In this document: one piece after another, positions 1 to 10,788 of the stretch
Layout of the letters: each line of letters opens with the position of its first letter
Position numbering within the stretch: the stretch's first letter is position 1
Origin: Pseudomonas pharyngis
GTDB lineage: Bacteria; Pseudomonadota; Gammaproteobacteria; Pseudomonadales; Pseudomonadaceae
DNA length: 64,000 nucleotides
Direction: 5' to 3'
Assembly (NCBI RefSeq): GCF_021602345.1
Contig: NZ_BQID01000003.1
Span: forward strand, 186,001-250,000
Notes under the pieces: generated by a model
Databases searched by the model: none
Told to the model about the DNA's origin: nothing
The model's input: the letters and a program-made list of their open reading frames with translations, nothing else
Program-made: the position numbers and the translations under genes

Positions 1-36
1 AGCGCCGGGCTTAAGCCTTAAGCCAGTTACAAAGAA

Positions 37-70
37 GCCCGCAGACGAGTGATTGTCTGCGGGCTTTTTT
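37..70 (+). terminator. Rho-independent terminator of a gene left of the window
   Basis: A perfect 10-bp stem (GCCCGCAGAC paired with GTCTGCGGGC) with an 8-nt loop is followed by six T. No plus-strand gene lies to its left inside the window, so it should end a transcript that enters from outside. Confidence 0.75.
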
Positions 71-107
71 GTGCGTGGGGTTTTCGTGATTGCGCCAGGC
101 TTTGGAG

Positions 108-317
108 CCCCCTCACCCTAGCCCTCTCCCAGAGGGAGAGGGGACTGATAGGGGAATATTGGGTATCTACACCGACCTGAACGTGCCGTGCCGAATCCAC
201 AATCGTAAGACCGCACTGCGCCAAATCCATAATCGCCAAGATCTTTCAGGTCGATGGATAACGCCAGACACCTCGGTCGGCTCCCTCTCCCTCCGGGAGA
301 GGGCGGGGGTGAGGGGC
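108..317. repeat. Paired inverted-repeat element, copy 1 (MITE/REP-like)
   Basis: Two arms in opposite orientation, about 108-149 and 274-317, each carry CCCTCACCC followed by a short CCCTCTCCC / GGGAGAGGG hairpin. They bracket about 125 bp of unique-looking sequence. The same arrangement recurs at 59480-59674, and the interiors share short blocks such as GATCTTTC and CGACCTGAA. This is a non-coding, short-interspersed repeat. Reading frames through it are artefacts. Confidence 0.75.
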
Positions 318-343
318 TTTTGACTTTTCACAGCTCTAGACAC

Positions 344-366
344 AACAAAGCCCGCACAAGGCGGGC
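344..366 (-). terminator. Terminator of the PqiC-type lipoprotein gene
   Basis: The 6-bp stem GCCCGC/GCGGGC at 350-366 has a 5-nt loop and reads into TTTGTTG on the minus strand. It lies just beyond the stop codon at 389. Confidence 0.65.
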
Positions 367-388
367 TCTGTCCTGACTCGTTCTAGCC

Positions 389-1102
389 TTAGAAGCGGAA
401 CACTTCCATATCCGTACGAATCGGCGAAGCCATCGGTATCTTCGGCTGCTTTTCGGCTTCCGCCGCCGGCGCTGCCGGTTTCGGTGCCGACTTGCGTGGC
501 GCCTCGGCGACCGGTGGCTGATTGGCCAACGGTTTGAGCGCTACCGACAATTGCTCGGCCAGACGCTGCAACAACACGCCCTGCGCCTGCACCTGTGCGG
601 CGGTGGTACCGGCATGTTGCTCCTGCAGATGGACGATGCGGTTGTCACGCACCTGGCCACGGCGGTCGATCAGGCGCCATTGCGCGTCCAGAATCGCCGG
701 TTGCTTGGCACCGGAATCCAGACGAGTGATGGTCAACAGCACCTGCACATCCGGGGTGAAGCCCAGGGTCGCTGGCGCCAGCACCACGCGCTGACTGTCC
801 AGATGCCCGGCAACCTGACGCAACAGCAACTGATCGATGTCAGATGAAAGGCTACCGGCCCAGCGACCATCGGTCGAGGCCTGCAGGCTGCCGTCCGGCT
901 GACGCTGCAACAGGGTTTCCCGTTGCAGGTAATCGGCAACGATCACAGGGCCCAGCAAAACTGCCATGCCCGCGCTTTGCGCAGGCTGGGCCGGACTTCC
1001 GCTGTCCAGCTGATACAGCGACACCGGCTGGTGAACGCTGCAACCCGCCAAGCCAAGAACGCCGGCGAGCAGGAAAATAAGGGGGCGCAGAGAAGTCATC
1101 AT
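389..1102 (-). CDS. PqiC-family envelope lipoprotein (ABC transport auxiliary)
   Basis: This 237-residue protein opens with a lipoprotein signal, a hydrophobic stretch ending in the lipobox LAGC at about residues 18-21. The mature part matches the PqiC/DUF330 family, outer-membrane lipoproteins that work with MCE-type lipid transporters (for example PqiAB). The body contains the typical pattern of a lipoprotein start followed by SLYQLDS and then a repeated strand/helix region. The last 60 residues are a Pro/Ala/Lys-rich tail. The partner MCE and permease genes are not in this window. Two adjacent Met codons make the start ambiguous by one residue. It lies downstream of parC on the same strand, separated by about 230 bp containing two strong hairpins, so it is probably transcribed independently. 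Family assignment is firm; the exact transport partner is unknown. Confidence 0.8.
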   Translation of the reverse strand: MMTSLRPLIFLLAGVLGLAGCSVHQPVSLYQLDSGSPAQPAQSAGMAVLLGPVIVADYLQRETLLQRQPDGSLQASTDGRWAGSLSSDIDQLLLRQVAGHLDSQRVVLAPATLGFTPDVQVLLTITRLDSGAKQPAILDAQWRLIDRRGQVRDNRIVHLQEQHAGTTAAQVQAQGVLLQRLAEQLSVALKPLANQPPVAEAPRKSAPKPAAPAAEAEKQPKIPMASPIRTDMEVFRF

Positions 1103-1234
1103 CCCGTCCAGGTGGCCGCCACAAGGCTGACCACAGTGAAAATACTCAATAAATATGAATAACGCTCGGCCACGCCGGCGCTTGGAAAGGCCATATCATC
1201 CGTGAATATGCGTTCCGACTCCAGCGCCAAAGCG

Positions 1235-1262
1235 CCGATCTACGGGTTAAATCGTAGATCGG
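1235..1262. other. Perfect 10-bp hairpin between parC and the lipoprotein gene
   Basis: CCGATCTACG and CGTAGATCGG form a perfect inverted repeat around an 8-nt AT-rich loop. Neither strand has a T-run behind it, so it is not a standard terminator. It may be an operator, an RNA processing site or a repeat unit. Confidence 0.5.
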
Positions 1263-1286
1263 ACGCTCTAGAGAGGCGTTCTCGGT

Positions 1287-1308
1287 CATTTTCTCCGAAG
1301 GAGAAATG
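1287..1308 (-). terminator. Weak terminator-like hairpin after parC
   Basis: The stem CATTTCTCC/GGAGAAAATG (one bulge) lies 22 bp beyond the parC stop. It is not followed by a clear U-tract on the minus strand, so its terminator role is uncertain. Confidence 0.35.
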
Positions 1309-1330
1309 AGTGCGACCGCTTCCTGGCCGC

Positions 1331-3595
1331 TTAATTGAGGTTTTCGACGAGCAGCGCATCCACCCGCTGGAAGCCACGTGGCAGTTTGTTACCACGGCGA
1401 CCACGCTCACCTTTGTAGTGTTCGAGGTCATCGGCCTTCAGCGACAAGGTGCGTTTTCCGGCCTGCAGCACCAAGGTGGCGCCCTCCGGAAGAACGGCGA
1501 TGTCCGTGACATATTCTTCGCGACTGGCCACACGCTCACCGGAAATACCGATGATCTTGTTGCCTTTGCCCTTCCCTAATTGTGGCAGATCGCTGATCTT
1601 GAAGATCAGCAGGCGACCCTCGGTCGTTACCGAAGCCAGCCAGTTGTGCTCGCGGTCGGCGACCGGACGCGGCGCAATCACCTTGGCGTTGTTCGGCAGG
1701 CTCAACAGCGCCTTGCCGGCTTTGTTCTTGGCTTGCAGGTCTTCGCCTTTCACCACGAAACCGTAGCCGGCGTCGGAGGCGATCACGTACAGCGAGTCCT
1801 CTTCAGGCATCAGCACGCATTCGAACGTTGCGCCCGGCGGTGGCGTCAGACGGCCGGTCAACGGCTCGCCCTGACCCCGTGCCGATGGCAGGGTGTGGGT
1901 GGCCAGCGAGTAACTGCGGCCCGTGGAGTCGATGACCACGGCCGACTGGTTCGAACGCCCCGCCGCCGAAGTCTTGAAGCCGTCCCCGGCCTTGTACGAC
2001 AGGCCGGTGGCGTCGATATCGTGGCCCTTGGCCGAACGGATCCAGCCTTTTTCCGACAGCACGACGGTGACTTTCTCGTTCGGCAGCAGATCGTGCTCGG
2101 TCAGCGCCTTGGCTTCGGCACGTTCAACGATTGGCGACCGACGGTCATCGCCGTAAGTTTCGGCATCTTTCAACAGTTCGCTGCGCACAAGTTTCTTCAA
2201 CTTGGCTTCGCTGCCCAGCAGGGCTTGCAGCTTGGCCTGTTCCTTGAGCAGTTCGTCCTGCTCGTCGCGCAGCTTCATCTCTTCCAGTCGCGCCAACTGA
2301 CGCAGACGGGTGTCGAGGATGTAGTCGGCCTGGATTTCGCTGAGGGCAAAACGCTCGATCAGTTTGGCTTTCGGATGTTCCTCGGTGCGGATGATGTGGA
2401 TCACTTCATCCAGGTTGAGGTAGGCAATCAGCAAACCGTCCAACAGGTGCAGGCGACGCTCGACCTTGTCGAGGCGGAATTGCAAGCGGCGACGCACGGT
2501 CAGCACGCGGAATTCCAGCCACTCCACCAGCAACGCACGGAGGTTTTTCAGCTGCGGCTTGCCGTCCAGACCGATGATGTTGACGTTGACCCGGTAGGTC
2601 GACTCCAGCTCGGTGCTGGCAAACAGGTGCTGCATTAGCGCTTCATGATCGACACGGCTGTTGACCGGGATGATCACGATACGGCACGGGTTTTCGTGGT
2701 CGGATTCGTCGCGAAGATCGGCGATCTGCGGCGCTTTCGACGGTTTGGCCTGCATCAGCGCGGCGATCTGCTCCAGCACCTTGGCCCCGGAGACCTGGTG
2801 CGGCAGCGCGGTAACGATGATGTCGCCGTCCTCGACGTGGTACACGGCGCGCATGCGCACCGAGCCCTTGCCGGTTTCGTACATTTTCAGCAGGTCGGCG
2901 CGCGGGGTGATGATTTCCGCTTCGGTCGGATAGTCCGGGCCCTGAATGTGTTCGCAGAGCTGTTCGACCGTGGCTTTCGGTTCATCGAGCAGACGCACGC
3001 ACGCAGTGGCGACTTCGCGCAGGTTGTGCGGCGGCACGTCGGTGGCCATGCCCACGGCGATCCCGGTGGTGCCGTTGAGCAGGATGTTCGGCAAACGTGC
3101 CGGCAACACCAGAGGTTCCTGCAGGGTGCCGTCGAAGTTCGGGCCCCAGTCTGCGGTGCCCTGGCCCAGCTCGCTGAGCAGCACTTCGGAGTAACGCGAC
3201 AGCCGCGCTTCGGTGTAACGCATGGCGGCGAAGGATTTCGGATCGTCCGGAGCACCCCAGTTGCCCTGGCCGTCCACCAGCGTGTAGCGATAGCTGAACG
3301 GCTGGGCCATCAGCACCATCGCTTCGTAGCACGCCGAGTCGCCGTGCGGGTGGAATTTGCCGAGCACGTCGCCGACGGTACGCGCCGACTTCTTGTGCTT
3401 GGAATCGGCATCCAGCCCCAGCTCGCTCATGGCGTAGACGATACGCCGCTGTACCGGTTTCAGGCCGTCGCCGATATGCGGCAGGGCGCGGTCCATGATC
3501 ACGTACATGGAGTAGTTGAGGTAGGCATTTTCGGTGAAGTCAGCCAGCGAGCGGCGTTCTACACCGTCCAGGCTGAGATCAAGGGAGTCGCTCAT
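1331..3595 (-). CDS. parC: DNA topoisomerase IV subunit A
   Basis: ParC is the DNA-cleaving subunit of topoisomerase IV, which decatenates daughter chromosomes together with ParE. The 754-residue length matches the family. The breakage-reunion domain carries [11 protein letters not shown] at residues 82-92 and the active-site tyrosine in [10 protein letters not shown] (Tyr127). C-terminal beta-pinwheel repeats follow from about residue 500. Ser87 and Glu91, the usual fluoroquinolone-resistance positions, have the sensitive residues. The reading frame extends upstream, but the Met at 3595 is preceded by TGAGG seven bases away and starts the family-typical MSDSLDLS. It begins 7 bp after the protease gene, in an apparent operon with parE. 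Confidence 0.97.
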   Translation of the reverse strand: MSDSLDLSLDGVERRSLADFTENAYLNYSMYVIMDRALPHIGDGLKPVQRRIVYAMSELGLDADSKHKKSARTVGDVLGKFHPHGDSACYEAMVLMAQPFSYRYTLVDGQGNWGAPDDPKSFAAMRYTEARLSRYSEVLLSELGQGTADWGPNFDGTLQEPLVLPARLPNILLNGTTGIAVGMATDVPPHNLREVATACVRLLDEPKATVEQLCEHIQGPDYPTEAEIITPRADLLKMYETGKGSVRMRAVYHVEDGDIIVTALPHQVSGAKVLEQIAALMQAKPSKAPQIADLRDESDHENPCRIVIIPVNSRVDHEALMQHLFASTELESTYRVNVNIIGLDGKPQLKNLRALLVEWLEFRVLTVRRRLQFRLDKVERRLHLLDGLLIAYLNLDEVIHIIRTEEHPKAKLIERFALSEIQADYILDTRLRQLARLEEMKLRDEQDELLKEQAKLQALLGSEAKLKKLVRSELLKDAETYGDDRRSPIVERAEAKALTEHDLLPNEKVTVVLSEKGWIRSAKGHDIDATGLSYKAGDGFKTSAAGRSNQSAVVIDSTGRSYSLATHTLPSARGQGEPLTGRLTPPPGATFECVLMPEEDSLYVIASDAGYGFVVKGEDLQAKNKAGKALLSLPNNAKVIAPRPVADREHNWLASVTTEGRLLIFKISDLPQLGKGKGNKIIGISGERVASREEYVTDIAVLPEGATLVLQAGKRTLSLKADDLEHYKGERGRRGNKLPRGFQRVDALLVENLN

Positions 3596-3602
3596 GCGGG
3601 CC

Positions 3603-4127
3603 TCATCGGTTCGTTGTCTGGCGCAGCAGCATGGTGCCACCGCGCTGGGTAAATTCAAGTTTGTTCAGGGCGCTCATGCCGAGCAGCACCTGATCGCCAT
3701 GCAGGCCGGGCGCCACCAGTGCGCGGACATCCCGCAACACGATGTCGCCCAGTTGCAGGCGGTCGATACGGGTGCGATAGCCCTGGCTCAGGCCATTGGC
3801 CGTGCTCAAGGTCACACCGAAACCTTCTTCCAGCCTGAGGTCTTTCGCCACCTCGGCCGGGATTGCCACATCGGTCGCGCCGGTGTCGAGCATGAACTCC
3901 ACCGGCCGACCGTTGATCAGGCCGCTGGCGACAAAATGTCCCTGGGCGTTGCCGATCAGTTTCACTTCTATAAAGCCGTTACCCTGCTGCGAAGCCACTT
4001 CCACATTGGGATTGCGCTGGCGCTCTTCCCACTGGCCGAAAAACCGCGTGGCCAGAAACAGCGCCGCGCACCAGGCCAGAATCATCAGCACCCGACCGGC
4101 GCGTTTGCCCGGCGGTTGCTGGCTCAT
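3603..4127 (-). CDS. Membrane-anchored retropepsin-like aspartic protease
   Basis: A 174-residue protein of the clan AA aspartic protease family (TIGR02281 type). One hydrophobic segment at about residues 12-28 should anchor it in the inner membrane with the rest in the periplasm. The catalytic motif [10 protein letters not shown] lies at about residues 80-89, and the second half has the family's [12 protein letters not shown] motif. Such single-domain proteases act as dimers; substrates are unknown. The start codon overlaps the stop of the upstream phytase-like gene (ATGA), and the stop is 7 bp before parC, so translation is probably coupled to the topoisomerase genes. Confidence 0.85.
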   Translation of the reverse strand: MSQQPPGKRAGRVLMILAWCAALFLATRFFGQWEERQRNPNVEVASQQGNGFIEVKLIGNAQGHFVASGLINGRPVEFMLDTGATDVAIPAEVAKDLRLEEGFGVTLSTANGLSQGYRTRIDRLQLGDIVLRDVRALVAPGLHGDQVLLGMSALNKLEFTQRGGTMLLRQTTNR

Positions 4128-5112
4128 GGCTTGGCGCTCCAGCCACCCTCGGGCGCGGCGAAGCGCCAGATGATCGGGCGAACCTCGCCATCGGCGCGCG
4201 GGCCGAAATTGTTGTCGACGCCGATCCAGGCACCTTGAGCATCGACGACCAGCGCCTCTTCCAGCCCGAAATTCTGCGAATAACGCCGATTGGCCTGCAA
4301 CAGCTCGGCCGCATACGACCAGCAGAGCTCAACCTTGGCCGTCTGCGCATCGCGTCGACAGATCTGGTACGCGTTGCGCTCAAGGGTAAACAGCTTGCCG
4401 TTGAACAGGGAAATATCGGAAAAATCCCGATTGACCGGACGGGCTTTCGGGAACTGCGGCGGTTGCATTTCCATGCCGCCTTCGCTGAGCAACACGCAGC
4501 GGCCGTCACAATCCCACACCGTCTGCTGGCGCTTGATCAGCAACAAGCCACGGCTTTGCCGCTCGGCGGCCAGCCACATCTGATCGCCCGCCGGATTGAT
4601 CGCCAGGCCTTCGAAGATCGCGTTGAATTGCAGCAGCATCCCACTGGCCCGCGCTTCGCGTACCATCATCGGCGAGATTTTCAGCCACGACGACGGCCCC
4701 TGCGGCGGCACTTGCAGCACGGCCGCGTGAGCTTCGCTGACGATGTAGCGGTTGCCGGCGCTGTCACAGCTGATGCCTTCGAAATCCAGATCGCCGCCCC
4801 GAATGAACGACGCCGCCCAGGTGCGCGAACTGATGCCCCACGGCAAGCCGCTGTCCGGCACTTTCGGCGGATCGATGCGCACGGCCGTGGCCTGCCAGAC
4901 CCGGTCGCGGATATCGAGACGGTAGATCTGATCATCGTCGCGGTCCGAAACCGTCCACAGGTCATTGCCGCACAAGGCCAGCCCCGACAGGTTGCCGCCG
5001 CGCATGCCTTCGACCGGGTGTTCGGCGAGCACGCGCAGCTCTTGCACAGGCTCTGCCGACACCGTCATCGAACCCAGCAGCAATGCACCCGCCAAGGCCC
5101 AGCCAAACCGCA

Positions 5113-5113
<1 letters not shown>
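4124..5113 (-). CDS. Exported esterase-like / phytase-fold protein
   Basis: This 329-residue protein has a cleavable signal peptide (residues 1-20, ending SAEP) and the esterase-like activity of phytase domain (Pfam PF13449 type), a beta-propeller fold found in secreted phosphatases and esterases. Motifs include GNLSGLALCGNDLWTVSDRD near the N-terminus and DFEGISCD around residue 110. Its substrate cannot be told from sequence. The start codon shares one base with the parE stop (TGATG) and the stop overlaps the protease start, so it sits inside the topoisomerase IV operon. Confidence 0.8.
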
Positions 5114-7032
<1,919 letters not shown>

Positions 7033-7062
7033 TCAGTGATTCAATGAAAATGGGGCAAGACT

Positions 7063-7671
7063 TCACAGTGCGGTGAAATCGATTGCCTGATAGGTATCGG
7101 CGCCAATCCCGGCAAAGCTGAGCAATGCCGGCAATTGTGTAACAAATCCCTGGAAACTGTGGTCGCCGCCGGCCTGAATGCGCAAGGCACAGGCCCGGTA
7201 ATACTGCTGGGCAAGGCGATAATCCAGCGTTTCATCCCCGGTCTGCAACCATACCTGATATCGCTGCGGATCCTGCGGCGCCGGCACTTCCAGCTCGGCC
7301 AGGGCCGTCACGTGGTCGTGGGTCAGCTCCCAGGTTTCGTCGGTGTACAGGTTTTTCTGGGTGCCCAGGTATCCGTCGAACATCCGGTGCGGGCTGACGG
7401 CCGGGTTGACCAGCAGGGCTTTCAGGCCATGGCGCTCGGCCAGGTGAGTCGCATAGTAGCCGCCGAGCGAGCTTCCCACCAGCAATGGCCGGCCGAGTTC
7501 GGCGATTGCCTGTTCCAGCTGACCGATGGCTTCGCGCGGGTGGTGATGCAGCGCCGGCACACGCAGTTGATCGCTCAGACCCAGCCGTTCCATCACCTCG
7601 ACCAGCTGACAGGCCTTCTTCGAGGCCGGCGCGCTGTTGAAACCATGGATATAGAGAATCGAACCGGACAT
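7063..7671 (-). CDS. yqiA: YqiA-type alpha/beta-hydrolase esterase
   Basis: A compact 202-residue alpha/beta hydrolase of the YqiA/UPF0227 family. The N-terminal ILYIHGFNS is the oxyanion-hole strand, the nucleophile elbow is GSSLGG (Ser68), and the catalytic His is in GGDHSFQGF near the C-terminus. E. coli YqiA is an esterase active on short acyl esters and sits beside parE and cpdA, as here. The start has a GGGAG Shine-Dalgarno. Confidence 0.88.
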   Translation of the reverse strand: MSGSILYIHGFNSAPASKKACQLVEVMERLGLSDQLRVPALHHHPREAIGQLEQAIAELGRPLLVGSSLGGYYATHLAERHGLKALLVNPAVSPHRMFDGYLGTQKNLYTDETWELTHDHVTALAELEVPAPQDPQRYQVWLQTGDETLDYRLAQQYYRACALRIQAGGDHSFQGFVTQLPALLSFAGIGADTYQAIDFTAL

Positions 7672-7744
7672 TTGAGCTCCCTGGGCGTCGGCTTAAGAAA
7701 GCGGAGTTTACAGGGAGTCAGGGGGTCGTGGGTGTCTGTAAGGA

Positions 7745-7828
7745 CGCCTTCGCGAGCAGGCTCGCTGCCACAAGGGATCTGTGCCGTTGGCAAATCCATG
7801 GTGGGAGCGAGCTTGCTCGCGAAGGACG
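7745..7828. repeat. Paired REP palindromes (REPIN-like), yqiA-cpdA spacer
   Basis: Two REP units in opposite orientation, TTCGCGAGCAGGCTCGCTGC at about 7749-7768 and GTGGGAGCGAGCTTGCTCGC at 7801-7820, are separated by about 32 bp. The same palindrome family recurs at 18671-18760. It fills the gap between cpdA and yqiA and could stabilise or terminate the cpdA message. Confidence 0.85.
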
Positions 7829-7839
7829 CGGCTCGGTTT

Positions 7840-8655
7840 TCAGTAGCCTTCAGAGCCGTAATCGACGGTGAACTCGAAGTCGGTGACGCGCTCGACGCCA
7901 GTCTCCAGACGTCCATCCGGCAACAAGCGCAACCAGCGATACCCCGGTGCCTGCTCGCCGACCTTGAAGTCTTCACTGCCCGGCTCGAACTGGATGCAGG
8001 TCGACGGCGAGGCAATCAGCCGTACGCCGTTGCGCTCACGGTCGATTTCCTGATGCACATGCCCCCACAGCACGGCGCGGGCCTGCGGGAACCGATCGAG
8101 CACCTCAAAAAAGGCTTCCGGATTGCGCAAGCCGATCGGCTCCATCCAGGGGCAGCCGATCGACACCGGATGGTGGTGGAAGCACACCAGATGATGGCGA
8201 TCTGGCGCTTCACTCAGAGAGCGGGCGAGCAATTGCAGTTGATCATCCTGCAAATACCCCGGCACCGATCCGGGCACCGCTGAATCGAGCAGGGTCACGC
8301 GCCAGTTGCCGACATCCACCACGGACTCCAGCAACGCGCTCTTCACAGTCGCTTGAGCCATGATCTGCGGTTCGTCGTGATTGCCGGGGATCCAGCGGGC
8401 CGGTGCGTCGATCTGCGCCGTCATCTGCCGGAATTGCTGGTAGGACTCCAGCGTACCGTCCTGGGACAGGTCGCCGCTGGCAACGATCAGGTCGATCCGC
8501 GGTTGCTGTTCGAGCACCAGCTCAATGACTTTTTGCAGACTCTCGCGGGTGTTCATGCCCAGCAGCGTTCCGTCCGCCTCGGCGAACAGATGGCTGTCAG
8601 AGAGTTGTACCAGCAACGCCGTGTCGGCGGTGGTCAAAGTCGATACGCTCGGCAA
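7840..8655 (-). CDS. cpdA: 3',5'-cyclic-AMP phosphodiesterase
   Basis: CpdA hydrolyses cAMP to AMP and so limits Vfr/CRP signalling. All class III metallophosphoesterase motifs are present in order: QLSDSHLF, ASGDLSQD, IPGNHDE, CFHHHP and LWGHVHQE, which bind the two metals. The frame can be read 14 codons further upstream from another TTG, but that codon lacks a ribosome site, while the TTG at 8655 follows GGGGAG by 6 bases and gives 271 residues, close to the 272 I recall for P. aeruginosa CpdA. Use of a TTG start may keep expression low. Confidence 0.9.
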   Translation of the reverse strand: MPSVSTLTTADTALLVQLSDSHLFAEADGTLLGMNTRESLQKVIELVLEQQPRIDLIVASGDLSQDGTLESYQQFRQMTAQIDAPARWIPGNHDEPQIMAQATVKSALLESVVDVGNWRVTLLDSAVPGSVPGYLQDDQLQLLARSLSEAPDRHHLVCFHHHPVSIGCPWMEPIGLRNPEAFFEVLDRFPQARAVLWGHVHQEIDRERNGVRLIASPSTCIQFEPGSEDFKVGEQAPGYRWLRLLPDGRLETGVERVTDFEFTVDYGSEGY

Positions 8656-8760
8656 GGCGTTCTCCCCGGGGATCACGGGACTGGATAGGAGCGGCAATTA
8701 TGCGGGGGGACACCACAAAGAGAAACCGGCGAACCGGACGCAGTTCACAACTTGCGCTGG

Positions 8761-9213
8761 TTATCGGACCGCCGCGTATTCGTGTCCGCACGCCAGGCAA
8801 TGACTCAGCCATTCGCCCAGGAACAGATTGAGTTGGGCTTTTTCGTCCGGCTGGTGCATGGCCGCATTCGGGTAAGGATAGACGCCGCGAAAACGTCGCG
8901 CATGCTCGGCGCTGATCACCTCGGCCATGCGTGCGTCGTGATAGACCTGCACTTCCAGTTGCGGCACCGGCAGCCACGGCAGGCTGTGTTCCTGGCGCAC
9001 CTGCAGGGTCGTGGTGTACGGACAGGCCTGCAACACTTCCAGCGTCAGCACGCCGAGCATCTGGTCACCCTGGGTCACCGCGATGCGCCGCGCTTCGGGG
9101 TCGCTGCGCATGTCTGGCAACAGTCGCATCAGGCGCGCGTAGTTCGCCTCGCAGGCGGCTTGCAGCCCTGCGAGGTCGACGCGGTAGCGATCGCGCAACT
9201 TGTTTACGACCAT
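8761..9213 (-). CDS. DUF1249 (YqiB-like) protein
   Basis: A 150-residue cytosolic protein of the DUF1249/YqiB family, of unknown function, always found near nudF, cpdA and parE. Visible features are a helical N-terminus, a central strand-rich part with LEVQVYHDARMAEVIS, and a C-terminal Cys-His pair (CLACGHEY). I chose the ATG at 9213, which overlaps the nudF stop by 10 bases and is preceded by GGGGG. The frame continues upstream inside nudF, but that part is not family-like. Confidence 0.85.
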   Translation of the reverse strand: MVVNKLRDRYRVDLAGLQAACEANYARLMRLLPDMRSDPEARRIAVTQGDQMLGVLTLEVLQACPYTTTLQVRQEHSLPWLPVPQLEVQVYHDARMAEVISAEHARRFRGVYPYPNAAMHQPDEKAQLNLFLGEWLSHCLACGHEYAAVR

Positions 9214-9821
9214 AGCCCCCTCACTTCGGCGCGATTGAGCGCCAGCCACTGCAAGGCGATGATGCTCGCCGCATTGGCAATCCGTCCGTCACGTACGGCC
9301 TGCAAGGCATCTTCAAAGGCCCAGACCGTGACGCGAATATCTTCAGCTTCTTCCTCCAGCCCATGCAGGCCGCCCGCGCCTTCGGTGCTGCAACGCCCCA
9401 GATACAGATGCACGAATTCGTTGCTGCCGCCCGGCGACGGAAAGTATTTGGTCATCGGCCACAGGGCCCTGATGTCCAGCCCAGCTTCCTCCTGTGCCTC
9501 GCGGTGAGCAACTTCTTCCGGCTGTTCGTCCTTGTCGATCAGACCGGCGACCAGTTCCACCAGCCACGGGTTCTCCGCCTTGCCCAGAGCCCCGACGCGA
9601 AACTGCTCGATCAGTACCACTTCATCGCGCTGCGGATCGTAGGGCAGCATGCACACGGCATCGTGGCGCACGAACACTTCACGATTGATTTCGCGGCTCA
9701 TGCCACCGGCGAACAGTTCGTGGCGCAAGTGCAGACGGTCGAGCTTGTAGAAGCCCTTGTAGCACTGCTCGCGTCGCACGATATCGACGGCGCTCGGAAT
9801 GGCTTTGGCAAAATCGGTCAT
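9204..9821 (-). CDS. nudF: ADP-ribose diphosphatase (Nudix)
   Basis: NudF hydrolyses ADP-ribose to AMP and ribose 5-phosphate, clearing toxic free ADP-ribose. The Nudix box is complete: GLIDKDE, then REAQEEAGL with both metal-binding glutamates, at about residues 95-118. The 205-residue length is normal. The ATG at 9821 follows AGAGGA by five bases; the 21 extra upstream codons have no ribosome site. It overlaps the DUF1249 gene and starts the minus-strand run toward cpdA. Confidence 0.92.
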   Translation of the reverse strand: MTDFAKAIPSAVDIVRREQCYKGFYKLDRLHLRHELFAGGMSREINREVFVRHDAVCMLPYDPQRDEVVLIEQFRVGALGKAENPWLVELVAGLIDKDEQPEEVAHREAQEEAGLDIRALWPMTKYFPSPGGSNEFVHLYLGRCSTEGAGGLHGLEEEAEDIRVTVWAFEDALQAVRDGRIANAASIIALQWLALNRAEVRGLWS

Positions 9822-9932
9822 GAGCATCCTCTTTACTGCAAATCCAACACGAGGCGCCTTCTTGCGACCTCGACTTCGCGCCATCCTAACGCGCCCGTGA
9901 CGTTTGATGCAGCCCCTTTACTGTCAGCGGGA

Positions 9933-9961
9933 TGGACGGTGGAGGCGAAACCCACTCTAAT
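9933..9961 (+). promoter_or_regulatory. Predicted sigma70 promoter upstream of the DUF3298 gene
   Basis: TGGACG (9933-9938) and TCTAAT (9956-9961) are separated by exactly 17 bp, with start expected near 9968. It would produce a leader of about 75 nt before the ATG at 10042. Confidence 0.45.
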
Positions 9962-9979
9962 TAGCTTAGTGGCGAACTG

Positions 9980-10013
9980 ACCGCTTCGTTGAGAGTCGAA
10001 GCGGTAACTTTTT
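9980..10013 (+). terminator. Terminator-like hairpin inside the DUF3298 leader (possible attenuator)
   Basis: CCGCTTCG and CGAAGCGG (9-bp stem with the flanking A-T pair) surround an 8-nt loop, followed after TAAC by five T. It lies between the predicted promoter and the ATG 28 bp further on, where a terminator would be expected only if the leader is regulated or encodes a short RNA. Confidence 0.5.
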
Positions 10014-10041
10014 GCCTTCCCCTGCTTCAGAAAGGACGCCC

Positions 10042-10788
10042 ATGTCGCTTTTCAAAATTGCCTCCGTGGCCGCCATCGCCCTGACCCTGGGCGCCTGCGC
10101 CAGCCTGTTCCAGCCCAACTATCGCACGCCGCTGGAAACCACCCGCGACGCCTCGGAAACGCTGAAACCCGGCTGTTCCAACCAGGACTGTCCGCTGGTG
10201 AACATCGATACGTTGCGCTTCCCGGCAGAACCGGCGCTGGACGGCATCATCGAAAAACGCTTGCTGCAAATGACCCGCACCGCGCCGAACGCCCCGGTAG
10301 CACCAACGCTGGCAGCGTATCGCGAGCAGTTCCTGGCCAACGCCGGCCCGCGCAACAGCAGCTATCTGCAGGCGAAAGTACGCGAGCAGCATGACGGTCT
10401 GGTGATCATCGAAACCTCGAGCTACCTGGACACTGGCGGTGCACACGGTACGCCGGGACGCGGTTTCATCAACTATTCGCGTCAGCAGCACAAGGTGCTG
10501 ACCCTGGCGGACATGCTGCTGCCGGGTCAGGAAGAGGCGTTCTGGAAAGCGGCGCAAGTGGCGCACAACAGCTGGCTGATCAGCACCAAGCTCGATCAGG
10601 AACCGGAATTCGTGAAGAGTTGGCCGTTCGTCAAAACCCCGAACGTGGCGCTGACCTACGGCGGCGTGATCCTCAAGTACGACGTGACCACCATCGCGCC
10701 TTATGCGCTGGGCCACGTCGAACTGAAGATCCCTTACCCGCGCCTGAACGGCATTCTCAAGCCCGAGCTGTTTCCCGGCCGTAACTGA
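10042..10788 (+). CDS. RsiV/DUF3298-family lipoprotein
   Basis: A 248-residue predicted lipoprotein with lipobox LGAC at about residues 16-19. The C-terminal two thirds match the DUF3298/RsiV-like fold (preceded by a DUF4163/PdaC-like part), with the family sentence DTGGAHGTPG and the later TYGGVILKYDVTTIAPYALG. Bacillus RsiV members bind lysozyme; whether this one does is unknown. The start at 10042 has AAGGA upstream. Its last 32 bp overlap the 3' end of convergent cytX. Confidence 0.8.
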   Translation: MSLFKIASVAAIALTLGACASLFQPNYRTPLETTRDASETLKPGCSNQDCPLVNIDTLRFPAEPALDGIIEKRLLQMTRTAPNAPVAPTLAAYREQFLANAGPRNSSYLQAKVREQHDGLVIIETSSYLDTGGAHGTPGRGFINYSRQQHKVLTLADMLLPGQEEAFWKAAQVAHNSWLISTKLDQEPEFVKSWPFVKTPNVALTYGGVILKYDVTTIAPYALGHVELKIPYPRLNGILKPELFPGRN

